Assembly (NCBI RefSeq): GCF_002705925.1
Contig: NZ_NKRE01000001.1
Coordinates: 3,765,514-3,803,524, forward strand
Direction: 5' to 3'
From: Mycobacterium ostraviense
GTDB lineage: Bacteria > Actinomycetota > Actinomycetes > Mycobacteriales > Mycobacteriaceae
Length of the DNA: 38,011 nt
Shown: positions 31,427 to 38,011 of the stretch, piece by piece
Layout of the letters: every line of letters begins with the position of its first letter
How positions within the stretch are numbered: the stretch's first letter is position 1
Translations under genes and position numbers: made by a program
The notes under the pieces: model-generated
What the model saw: only the letters and a program-made list of their open reading frames with translations
What the model was told of the DNA's origin: nothing
The model's database searches: none

Positions 31427-32968
31427 TCAGTATGGCGGCTGGGGGAAGCCGCCGCGCAGCGTTTCGAAGGCGCCGGCGACCTTCAATACGGTGGCGTCGT
31501 CGAATCGCTTGCCCACGATAATCATTCCGACGGGCAGCCCGTCGGCCAGGCCGGCGGGCACCGAGATCGCGGGGTGCCCGGTGATGTCCATGGGCGCCGT
31601 GTTGACCGCCTTGCCGGATGCGTGTGGTAGCAACCCGACATCCTGCGGGTTGCCCTCTGGCAGCGGATTGGCCGTGCCGGGCACCGTGGGCATCACCAGC
31701 ACGTCGAATCGTTCGAGTGCCCCGTCATAAGCTGCGCGCAGCTGCGGCACCAGATTGCGTGCCTTGGCATAGGAGGCGCAGCCCAGCGTGTTTCGGTTGT
31801 AGTGGCCGCACAACGCCGTCGCCTTGATGGTGCTGGCGAATTGGTCGGCCTTGACCACGCGCTGTCTTACGAAGTGCGCCATGAGTTCCGGGTCGTAAAG
31901 TCCGTCCACGCCGAGTCCGTATCCGTTGCCCTCCAGCATCTGGTAGGTGGCGCCGTCGGTGATGATGACGTTGAAGACGTGAATCCCGCGCCGGTGTAGT
32001 GGCACACTGATATCGCCTACAGTACCGCCGATTTCGGTGAACCGGCGGGCCGCCGACCGTACCAGCTCGTCGACCTCGGGCCGCGAGTTAGCCCACCCGA
32101 AGCCCTCGGCGAGAATGCCGACCCGTAGACCGGTCGCGTCGCCGGTAAGCGCGGACCGGTAGTCGACCGGGGCTATCGTCGCGGGCTGGCGCGGATCGTG
32201 GCCATCGGGTCCGGCAAGCACCGTGAGCATCACTGCGGCATCGGCGACGGTGCGCGTCATGGGGCCGAGGTGATCGATGGTCCGCTCGATGGGAAACGCG
32301 CCGGTGTAGGGCACCAGCCCGTAGGTCGGCTTGAGCCCGACGATGCCGCACAGGGCGGCCGGGATGCGCACCGACCCGCCCTGGTCGCCGCCCAGTGCCA
32401 GCTCGACTTCACCGGCGGCGACGAGTGCGCCACTGCCGCTGGATGATCCGCCCGTTTCCCGCGTCGGGTCCCACGGATTGCGGACCGGTCCGGAGGCGGA
32501 GGTGAAGCTGGATCCCGAGCAGCATAGGTCCTCGCAGACACTCTTGCCGGCGATGGTGGCCCCGGCGGCGAGCAGGCGGTGCACGACGGTGGCGTCACGG
32601 CTGGGGACATATCCCTCGACCGCACGTGATCCGTTCATCATCGGGATGCCGGCCACGGCGATGTTGTCCTTGATCGCCACCGTCCGGCCCGATAGCGGAC
32701 CGGTTGCGCCGGAGGCGATGTCGGCCGTGACATACCAGGCCCCGAGCGGATTGTCGCCCGGCTCCGGGAAGCGGTAGACCCGATCGGGCGGCTGCGGGGG
32801 GGCGGAGTGGTCGCAGAGGTCGCGGTAGAGTTCGTCGACCACGTCGTAGGACCTCAGGGTGTGGGTTACGGCCGCCAGGTAAGCCCGTTGGGCATCCTCG
32901 TCGAGGTGAAAACCGAAGTGCTCGGCGGCGGCGCGCAGGTTTGCCGCCGATGGCCGGGGAACCGTCAT
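31427..32968 (-). CDS. Amidase signature family enzyme
   Basis: 513 residues from the ATG at 32968, which has GGAGGG 7 nt upstream; an ATG at 32983 lies in frame just before. Amidase signature residues are all present: the catalytic Lys near 100 (VAIKDNI), cis-Ser in GGSSSGSG near 175, and the nucleophile Ser near 199 (DQGGSVRIPAA). Length, the N-terminal ~90-residue helical extension and the C-terminal GGFPQPPY-type ending resemble the ~520-residue enantioselective amidases of Rhodococcus. It hydrolyses an amide to acid and ammonia. It is divergent from the mutase operon with a shared control region, so it might release the acid that the CoA-transferase then activates. It ends 5 nt from the stop of the methyltransferase remnant. 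Confidence 0.92.
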   Translation of the reverse strand: MTVPRPSAANLRAAAEHFGFHLDEDAQRAYLAAVTHTLRSYDVVDELYRDLCDHSAPPQPPDRVYRFPEPGDNPLGAWYVTADIASGATGPLSGRTVAIKDNIAVAGIPMMNGSRAVEGYVPSRDATVVHRLLAAGATIAGKSVCEDLCCSGSSFTSASGPVRNPWDPTRETGGSSSGSGALVAAGEVELALGGDQGGSVRIPAALCGIVGLKPTYGLVPYTGAFPIERTIDHLGPMTRTVADAAVMLTVLAGPDGHDPRQPATIAPVDYRSALTGDATGLRVGILAEGFGWANSRPEVDELVRSAARRFTEIGGTVGDISVPLHRRGIHVFNVIITDGATYQMLEGNGYGLGVDGLYDPELMAHFVRQRVVKADQFASTIKATALCGHYNRNTLGCASYAKARNLVPQLRAAYDGALERFDVLVMPTVPGTANPLPEGNPQDVGLLPHASGKAVNTAPMDITGHPAISVPAGLADGLPVGMIIVGKRFDDATVLKVAGAFETLRGGFPQPPY

Positions 32969-33066
32969 GTCGCCCTCCGTCATACGTCGTTGGGTCGCTC
33001 GGGTGCAGCTGACCGCAGATCAGCCGAGGCCGACCACCGCCGCCGCCCAGCATTGTGCTATCTCAC

Positions 33067-33079
33067 CTGGTCATACCAG
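33067..33079. promoter_or_regulatory. GntR (FadR-type) operator-like palindrome CTGGT-CAT-ACCAG
   Basis: A perfect 5-bp inverted repeat around a 3-nt centre that fits the FadR-subfamily consensus TNGTNNNACNA. It lies 43 nt before the mutase start and 99 nt before the divergent amidase start. A T8 run follows at 33095-33102. No GntR gene is present in the window. Confidence 0.5.
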
Positions 33080-33121
33080 CGGTATTGGCATTCTCTTTTT
33101 TTGCAAGTACGTTATTCATCG

Positions 33122-34699
33122 ATGGATAATGAAGCTCAGACCTCATCGGGCATCCCGCTTGCGCCGGTGTACGGGCCGGCGGACCGCGAGTCGGAACCCC
33201 CGGGCCCGGGGGAGTTTCCCTTCACCCGGGGCAACTTCGCGTCGGGCTACCGAGGCAAGCTCTGGACGTTTCGCCAGTACTCCGGATTCGGCACCGCCGA
33301 GGAGTCCAACCGCCGGTACCGCTACCTGCTGGAGCAGGGCGGGACGGGGCTGTCGGTGGCGCTCGACCTGCCCACCCAATGCGGCTTCGACTCCGACGAC
33401 CCCGACGTCGTCGAGGAAGTCGGCCGGGTCGGCGTCGCTGTCGACACCTTGGCCGACGCCGAAATCCTGTTCGACGGCATCCCGCTGGACAAGATCAGCA
33501 CCAGCATGACGATCAACGGCACGGCGGCGATCCTGCTGGCGTTCTACGTCGCCGCTGCCGAGCGCAACGGCGTGCCACGGGCCAAGCTCACCGGGACCAT
33601 CCAGAACGACATCCTCAAGGAGTACGCGTCACGCGGCACGTGGATCTGGCCGCCCGAGCCGTCGCTGCGGTTGATCGCCGACAGCATCGAGTTCTGCGCG
33701 GCCGAGGTACCGAAGTTCAATGCCATCTCGGTGGCCGGTGCGCACTTCCGCGACGCGGGTGCCACCGCTGTGCAGGAGATGGCCTTCACCCTGGCCGACG
33801 GTGTCACCTACTGCGACACCGTGGTCGAGCGCGGCCGGATGACCATCGACGAGTTTGCGCCGCAGATCTCGTTTTTCTTCTACACCCACGGCGACTTCTT
33901 CGAGGAGATCGCCAAATACCGTGCGGGACGGCGACGTTGGGCGACGCTGGTGCGGGAACGATACGGCGCCAAGACGGATCGGGCGTCGATGTTCCGGTTC
34001 GGTTGCGTGTGCGGCGGTGCGTCACTGTATGCGCCGCAAGCACACAACAACGTGGTGCGGGTGGCCTACGAGGCGATGGCCGCTGTGCTGGGCGGCGTGC
34101 AGTCGATGTTCACCGCGGCCTGGGACGAGCCGTTCGCGTTGCCCACCGAGGAGTCCACCACGTTGGCACTGCGCACCCAGCAGATCCTGGCCTACGAAAC
34201 CGGCGTGGCCAGGGTCGCCGACCCGCTCGGCGGCTCCTACTTCGTCGAGGCGCTCACCGATGCCACCGAAGGCCGCATCATCGAGATCATGGCCGACCTC
34301 GAAAAGCACGGCGGCATGGTCAGCGCGATCGAGGACGGCTACTTGCAAGGGCTCATCGCCGACGAAGCCTTCCGGATGCACAAGGACATCGAAACGGGCG
34401 TGCGGCCGGTGGTCGGGGTCAACCGGTTCGTCTCCGAAGAACCCGAACCCGACATCATCACCTACGAGCTCGATGCCGAGGGGCGCGACCTGCAACTCAA
34501 GCGGCTGACCCAGATCAAGGCCGAAAGAGACAATGCCGCAGTACAATCCACGCTCGCCGCGCTGGCCCGCGGTGCGGAAGGAACCGACAATCTCATGCAC
34601 CGGCTGATCGACTGCGCCAACGCCTACTGCACCGTCGGCGAGATGGTCTCCGCGCTCAAGGCGGTGTGGGGCGAATTCCAGCAGCCGGTGGTGTTCTAG
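33122..34699 (+). CDS. Coenzyme B12-dependent acyl-CoA mutase, large (substrate) subunit, divergent specificity
   Basis: 525 residues from the ATG at 33122; the frame is open further upstream but that part lies inside the amidase gene and promoter. It is the substrate-binding barrel of the methylmalonyl-CoA mutase family without the fused B12 domain, as in isobutyryl- and 2-hydroxyisobutyryl-CoA mutases. TFRQYSGFG keeps the Tyr (53) and ILKEYASRGTWI the Arg (171) that bind the free carboxylate in methylmalonyl-CoA mutase, where Icm has Phe/Gln and Hcm Ile/Gln. The rest of the pocket differs: GYH is GAH (206-208), the QTSG/QTAG loop is VCGG (296-299) and SLHTN is SMFTA (328-332). A dicarboxylic, non-methylmalonyl CoA ester is likely. 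Its stop touches the small-subunit ATG. Confidence 0.88.
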   Translation: MDNEAQTSSGIPLAPVYGPADRESEPPGPGEFPFTRGNFASGYRGKLWTFRQYSGFGTAEESNRRYRYLLEQGGTGLSVALDLPTQCGFDSDDPDVVEEVGRVGVAVDTLADAEILFDGIPLDKISTSMTINGTAAILLAFYVAAAERNGVPRAKLTGTIQNDILKEYASRGTWIWPPEPSLRLIADSIEFCAAEVPKFNAISVAGAHFRDAGATAVQEMAFTLADGVTYCDTVVERGRMTIDEFAPQISFFFYTHGDFFEEIAKYRAGRRRWATLVRERYGAKTDRASMFRFGCVCGGASLYAPQAHNNVVRVAYEAMAAVLGGVQSMFTAAWDEPFALPTEESTTLALRTQQILAYETGVARVADPLGGSYFVEALTDATEGRIIEIMADLEKHGGMVSAIEDGYLQGLIADEAFRMHKDIETGVRPVVGVNRFVSEEPEPDIITYELDAEGRDLQLKRLTQIKAERDNAAVQSTLAALARGAEGTDNLMHRLIDCANAYCTVGEMVSALKAVWGEFQQPVVF

Positions 34700-35137
34700 A
34701 TGGCCACCCGCATCTTGATCGCCAAGCCCGGGCTCGACGGGCATGACCGCGGCGCCAAGATCGTCGCCCGCACGCTGCGCGACGCCGGCTTCGAGGTGAT
34801 CTACACCGGCATCCGGCAGCGCATCGAAGACATCGCCTCGATCGCCGTGCAAGAGGACGTGGCCGTCGTGGGGTTGAGCATTCTGTCCGGCGCGCACCTG
34901 GCACTCACCGCGCGCACCATCGAAGCCCTGCGTGCCGCCGACGGCGACGACATCGCCGTCGTCGTCGGCGGAACCATCCCGCACGCCGACGTGCCCAAGC
35001 TGCTGGCCGCCGGTGCCGCGGCGGTGTTTCCCACCGGAACACCGCTCGACGAGCTGGTGCGCGACATTCGCGCGCTCACCGGCACGGCGCACCCAGCCCC
35101 TCAACCCGCCCCGGAGGAACCATGCGCATCGGAGTGA
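34700..35137 (+). CDS. B12-binding small subunit of the acyl-CoA mutase
   Basis: 145 residues, starting directly after the large-subunit TAG. The cobalamin-binding motif is complete: AKPGLDGHDRGAK with His15 as lower axial ligand, VVGLSILSGAH and VVVGGTIP. This is the stand-alone IcmB/HcmB form. It carries adenosylcobalamin and forms the active enzyme with the large subunit. The last ~19 residues (rich in Pro and Glu) lie in the region that holds the ribosome-binding site and start of the next gene, with a 16-nt overlap. No MeaB-type G-protein chaperone is in the window, so reactivation must come from elsewhere or is not needed. Confidence 0.93.
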   Translation: MATRILIAKPGLDGHDRGAKIVARTLRDAGFEVIYTGIRQRIEDIASIAVQEDVAVVGLSILSGAHLALTARTIEALRAADGDDIAVVVGGTIPHADVPKLLAAGAAAVFPTGTPLDELVRDIRALTGTAHPAPQPAPEEPCASE

Positions 35138-36078
35138 TGGTCGGTCCGGAGCGCGGCGACTCGGCCCGCAAGGTCACCCGGATGCTGGCCGACATCGACT
35201 GGGCCGAGACCGCCGGCCTGGACAGCGCCTGGATTCCGCAGATCCCCAACGACTTCGACGCGCTGGTGGCGGTGGCCCTGATGGGAACGCGGAGCAGCCG
35301 CATCGAGCTGGGCACCGCCGTGGTTCCGCTGCAGGCGCAGCACCCGATCGCGTTGGCCCGCCAAGCCTTATCGGTACATGCGGCCACGGCTGGCCGCTTG
35401 GTACTGGGTGTCGGGCCGTCGCATCACTGGATCATCGACGACATGCTGGGGCTTCCCTACGACCGGCCGGCCGCATACACCCGTGACTATCTCGAGGTAC
35501 TGCATGCGGCTCTCGCCGGCGCCGGCCGGGTTGACGTGGAAAACGACAGCTTCCGGGTGCACAACCCGCTCGACCTGGCGCCGGTGGCGTCGCTGCCGGT
35601 ATTGGTGGCCGCGCTCGGCCCGGTGATGCTGACGCTGGCCGGCGAACAGGCCGACGGCACCGTGCTATGGATGGCCGACGAACGTGCCGTGGCCGAGCAC
35701 GTCGTGCCCCGGATCACCAAGGCCGCCGGCAACGCCGGGCGCCCGGCCCCGCGCATCGTCGCCGGCGTGCCCGTGTGCCTGTGCAGCACAACAGAAGTCG
35801 ACGCCGCCCGGGAGCGTGCTAACCGCATCCTGGGCGAGGCCGAGGTGTCGCCGAATTACCAGCGGCTGCTGGGTTACGGCGACGCCAAGGACGTCGGCGA
35901 TATCTGCGCGGCCGGCCACGAGGACGCCATCCTGGCCCGGCTGCGCCGATTCGCCGACGCCGGTGTGACCGATCTGTCGGTGCGCTTGTTGCCGATCGGC
36001 GGCAACCGTGACGAACTCGTCGCGTCCAAGCGCCGGACCCGTGAGATGATCGCTTCGCTGGCAACGGAGTTGCGGTGA
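35122..36078 (+). CDS. Luciferase-like (LLM class) F420-dependent oxidoreductase
   Basis: 318 residues from the ATG at 35122, with CGGAGGAA 6 nt upstream; it overlaps the mutase small-subunit gene by 16 nt. The TIM-barrel luciferase fold is shown by AETAGLDSAWIPQIPNDFDA, RSSRIELGTAVVPLQAQHPI, RLVLGVGPSHHWIIDDMLG and LPVLVAALGPVMLTLAGEQADG. In mycobacteria this type mostly uses F420 rather than FMN. The reaction is unknown; within this operon it may dehydrogenate or reduce the mutase product or its precursor. The stop is overlapped by the CoA-transferase GTG. Confidence 0.9.
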   Translation: MRIGVMVGPERGDSARKVTRMLADIDWAETAGLDSAWIPQIPNDFDALVAVALMGTRSSRIELGTAVVPLQAQHPIALARQALSVHAATAGRLVLGVGPSHHWIIDDMLGLPYDRPAAYTRDYLEVLHAALAGAGRVDVENDSFRVHNPLDLAPVASLPVLVAALGPVMLTLAGEQADGTVLWMADERAVAEHVVPRITKAAGNAGRPAPRIVAGVPVCLCSTTEVDAARERANRILGEAEVSPNYQRLLGYGDAKDVGDICAAGHEDAILARLRRFADAGVTDLSVRLLPIGGNRDELVASKRRTREMIASLATELR

Positions 36079-37127
36079 CTGGTCGAGGTCCGCTGGCGGG
36101 AATCCGGGTTCTCGAAGTCGGCACCATGCTGGCCGGGCCGTATGCGACCATGCTGCTGGCCGATCTCGGTGCCGAGGTGATCAAGGTCGAGCCGCTGGGC
36201 GGGGAGATCTCCCGCAGCGTGGGGGAGAGCTACTTCGCCAGCCTCAACCGCAACAAGTCGAGCCTCTGCCTGGACCTGAATTCCCAAGCGGGACAACAAC
36301 GCCTGGGTGAACTCGCGGCCCGGTCGCAGGCACTTCTGGTCAACTTGAAGCCGTCGGCGATACGCCGGCTGGGACTCACCTACGAGGCGCTACGGAGGTG
36401 GAACGAACGGATCGTCTGCGTGGCGATCACCGGTTACGGTCTGGACGGTGGCGATGATCCGGCATTCGACTACGTGATCCAGGCCGCCACCGGAATCGCC
36501 GCGTTGACGGGTGAGCCGGACGGCCCGCCGACGCTGCCCGGCTACTCGTCTGCGGACAACTCCACCGGAATGTGTGCGGCACTGGGGTTGCTGGCCATGA
36601 TCGTCTCCGGTCGCGGCGGACAGGTGGACGTGTCGCTGCGCGACGTCATGCTTTCGCAGCTGAATTACCATGCCTCCGCTTACCTCAACGAGGGCGTCGA
36701 TCCGCAACGCCGGCCCTATGGAGCGCACTCGTATTACGTCCCGGCACAGCTCTTTCCGACCGCGGATGGGTATCTGGCGCTGTTCATCACGCATGACGGG
36801 TTCTGGAAATCCTTTGCTGACGAGGCCGGCATCGGCGGCTTCGAAACCATGGCCGAGCGGGTGGCCCGGCGAGACGAGGTGCTCGGCGTCGTCACGGCGA
36901 TGCTGGCGACCGATACCGCCGCCGGCTGGGAACGGCGGCTGCGTCCGCTCGGAGTGCCGGCGGCGGCCGTCCGCACGCTGCCCGAGGCGCTGAAGGCGAC
37001 GCCGGAAATCGTTGTGCGGGCGGGTGATTTACGTCTCGTAGGTAGTCCCGTGCGTATCTCTGGCTATCGGCCCGAGTACCGGCCGCCGCCGCGGCTGGGT
37101 GAGCGCGGCGGCGGGGTGAACGCTTGA
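36075..37127 (+). CDS. CaiB/BaiF (class III) CoA-transferase
   Basis: 350 residues from a GTG at 36075 (GTGA overlap with the preceding stop). The class III signature is complete: LAGIRVLEVGTMLAGPYATM, LADLGAEVIKVEP, NRNKSSLCLDL, and the catalytic Asp161 that forms the acyl-aspartyl anhydride (YSSADNSTGM). GQVDVSLRDVMLSQL and FPTADGYLALFITHDGFW follow. The protein is a little shorter than the usual ~400, lacking part of the C-terminal region. It moves CoA from one acyl-CoA to a free acid. Next to a mutase with a carboxylate-binding pocket, it probably charges a dicarboxylic acid, as in alkyl- or benzylsuccinate pathways. This is an inference from context. Confidence 0.92.
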   Translation: MTGRGPLAGIRVLEVGTMLAGPYATMLLADLGAEVIKVEPLGGEISRSVGESYFASLNRNKSSLCLDLNSQAGQQRLGELAARSQALLVNLKPSAIRRLGLTYEALRRWNERIVCVAITGYGLDGGDDPAFDYVIQAATGIAALTGEPDGPPTLPGYSSADNSTGMCAALGLLAMIVSGRGGQVDVSLRDVMLSQLNYHASAYLNEGVDPQRRPYGAHSYYVPAQLFPTADGYLALFITHDGFWKSFADEAGIGGFETMAERVARRDEVLGVVTAMLATDTAAGWERRLRPLGVPAAAVRTLPEALKATPEIVVRAGDLRLVGSPVRISGYRPEYRPPPRLGERGGGVNA

Positions 37128-37248
37128 GCCCTGTCCTGCCTTGGTTCACGCATCGGGATTGGTGGTGGTCGGGTGGGCCGGATTTTGGCCCGGTGTTGAG
37201 TTCCTAAGGGGAGTCAAGCGACTTTGATGGGCTTTGTGCTGTGCTTGA

Positions 37249-37620
37249 CGATATCCCGACCTGGTCGGACGCGGCTTCACCGCCAGTGCAACCAACCGGC
37301 TGTGGGTCACCAACCTGACGTTCGTGGCTACTTGGGCCAGCATCGCCTATGTGTGCTTCATCGCCGAGGTGCTCAGCCGCGTGATCGTCGGCTGGCGGGC
37401 GGCTTCGCACATGCGTACCACCACGGTGCTCGACGCTCTTGAGATGGCGCGGAAGTCAAGGAGAACCGTACCGCCGGGCCTGCGATGGCACTGCGATTGG
37501 CGCGCTACCTTCCATCGGCACCATCGGCCGCTCGCCGAGACGGTCAACGGCTACTGCAAGTCCGAAGTGATCTTCAGCCTCTGGCGCAATCCAATGAACC
37601 GGACCTCCATCAAAACCCAT
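37249..37620 (+). pseudogene. IS3-family transposase (OrfB) remnant
   Basis: From 37249 the frame reads YPDLVGRGFTASATNRLWVT, then NLTFVATWASIAYVCFIAEV, SRVIVGWRAASHMRTTTVLD and ALEMARKS, all matching the DDE core of IS3-family OrfB. The first catalytic Asp (WVTDLT) is Asn and the second (the usual CFIxDVFSR) is Glu, so it cannot be active. A stretch of about 50 residues is then missing; PSIGTIG appears in another frame and PLAETVNGYCKSEVIF resumes. No inverted repeats or OrfA were found. This is an old, internally deleted insertion sequence. Confidence 0.85.
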
Positions 37621-37851
37621 CAAAACCAGGGCAATTCAACAAATCCAATGCGCTGTCGAGGTTGTCGCAGGTAGACAGGCAACCTGGGTGCCGGGTCGGG
37701 TGTGCCGGCGGAGGCTCTCCCGCCAGCTTCCTGGATACGATGGATGTCGACAGATCGAGTTGATGTTCACTGTGAGTGAAATCGGAAAGCGGTTGTTCTA
37801 CAGGGCCGTTCTGGCCGGCTTCTTGTCGTACCCGGCTGCGATGATGACGTT

Positions 37852-38011
37852 ATGTCTTCGAGTGCACCCGCTGGCGCCGTGGTGGCCGGTCCTGGTGAGC
37901 GTCTTGAGGTGTTGTTTGCGGAGTTGGCGGAGTTGGCCGGTCAGCGCAACGCGATTGATGGGCGCATCGTGGAGATCGCCGCCGAAATGGAGCGCGACGA
38001 GCTGTGCGGGG
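37852..38011 (+). CDS. DUF222 / 13E12-repeat family protein, N-terminus only (cut by window edge)
   Basis: ATG at 37852, open to the window end (53 codons). The start (VVAGPGERLEVLFAELAELA, then GQRNAIDGRIVEIAAEMERD) matches the DUF222 domain of the mycobacterial 13E12-repeat family, whose members usually end in an HNH nuclease domain and sit in mobile or recombining regions. GATGAT lies 6 nt before the ATG, a weak leaderless-type -10. The 231 nt upstream contain no recognised gene. Whether the HNH part exists cannot be seen. Confidence 0.75.
   Translation, partial: MSSSAPAGAVVAGPGERLEVLFAELAELAGQRNAIDGRIVEIAAEMERDELCG

Noticed and set aside
32984..33121. Cobalamin riboswitch ahead of the mutase operon
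   Set aside because: The 138-nt gap is short and lacks a recognisable B12-box; only a palindrome and a T run are seen.
34022..35104. 360-codon minus-strand frame opposite the mutase genes
   Set aside because: Its composition (Gly, His, Asp, Val-rich) is that of an antisense shadow, and it covers two well-supported genes.
37128..37248. Terminator or small gene after the CoA-transferase
   Set aside because: No strong hairpin with a T run and no supported frame could be found.

Overview
The window is high-GC DNA from a Mycobacterium, most likely a slow-growing and possibly pigmented species of the M. kansasii / M. marinum kind. That placement is an inference. It rests on MmpS/MmpL transporter genes, a crtE-I-B-Yc-Yd carotenoid operon with heterodimeric cyclase genes, F420-type luciferase-like oxidoreductase, a 13E12/DUF222 gene start, many ATGA/GTGA stop-start overlaps and several promoters whose -10 lies 6 nt before the start codon (leaderless mRNA style). 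No tRNA, rRNA or CRISPR array was seen.

Left edge to 12.4 kb: the 3' end of an IS200/IS605-type tnpB; a translationally coupled pair on the minus strand (an ATP-grasp ligase-like protein followed by a NylB-like serine hydrolase); a divergent TetR gene with a repeated ACGGAAT operator; then a run of plus-strand genes joined by 4-nt overlaps: a 30-codon hydrophobic peptide not normally annotated, MmpS, MmpL and a small membrane protein. Facing it is a compact minus-strand operon, SDR dehydrogenase - acetoacetate-decarboxylase-like - two amidohydrolase paralogues, which looks like a degradative pathway of unknown substrate.

12.4 to 14.9 kb: a decayed pcaB-like lyase pseudogene, then an unrecognised multi-pass membrane protein.

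14.9 to 23.5 kb is the carotenoid locus. On the minus strand run crtE, crtI, crtB, crtYc, crtYd and an MmpL-type transporter, then a MarR regulator; on the plus strand is a type II IPP isomerase (fni) whose 3' end overlaps the MarR gene. The promoters of crtE, marR and fni share TTAA pairs and a TAAGCT -10-like hexamer, so all three units are probably one regulon: IPP/DMAPP supply, GGPP, phytoene, lycopene, cyclised carotene, with a dedicated transporter.

23.6 to 31.4 kb is mixed accessory material: a secreted CBM2-CBM2-GH12 cellulase-like protein, a CocE-type hydrolase divergent from a TetR gene (both apparently leaderless), a heavily degraded NRPS fragment, a His-rich metal-binding protein with an exact 50-residue internal repeat behind a C6G6 palindrome, a VanX-family lipoprotein and a methyltransferase broken by one frameshift.

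31.4 to 37.1 kb: an amidase gene divergent from a four-gene operon encoding a two-subunit B12-dependent acyl-CoA mutase, a luciferase-like oxidoreductase and a CaiB/BaiF CoA-transferase. The mutase has the carboxylate-binding residues of methylmalonyl-CoA mutase but an otherwise rebuilt substrate pocket. It is the best candidate here for an undescribed pathway. The right edge holds a dead IS3-family transposase remnant and the start of a 13E12/DUF222 gene.
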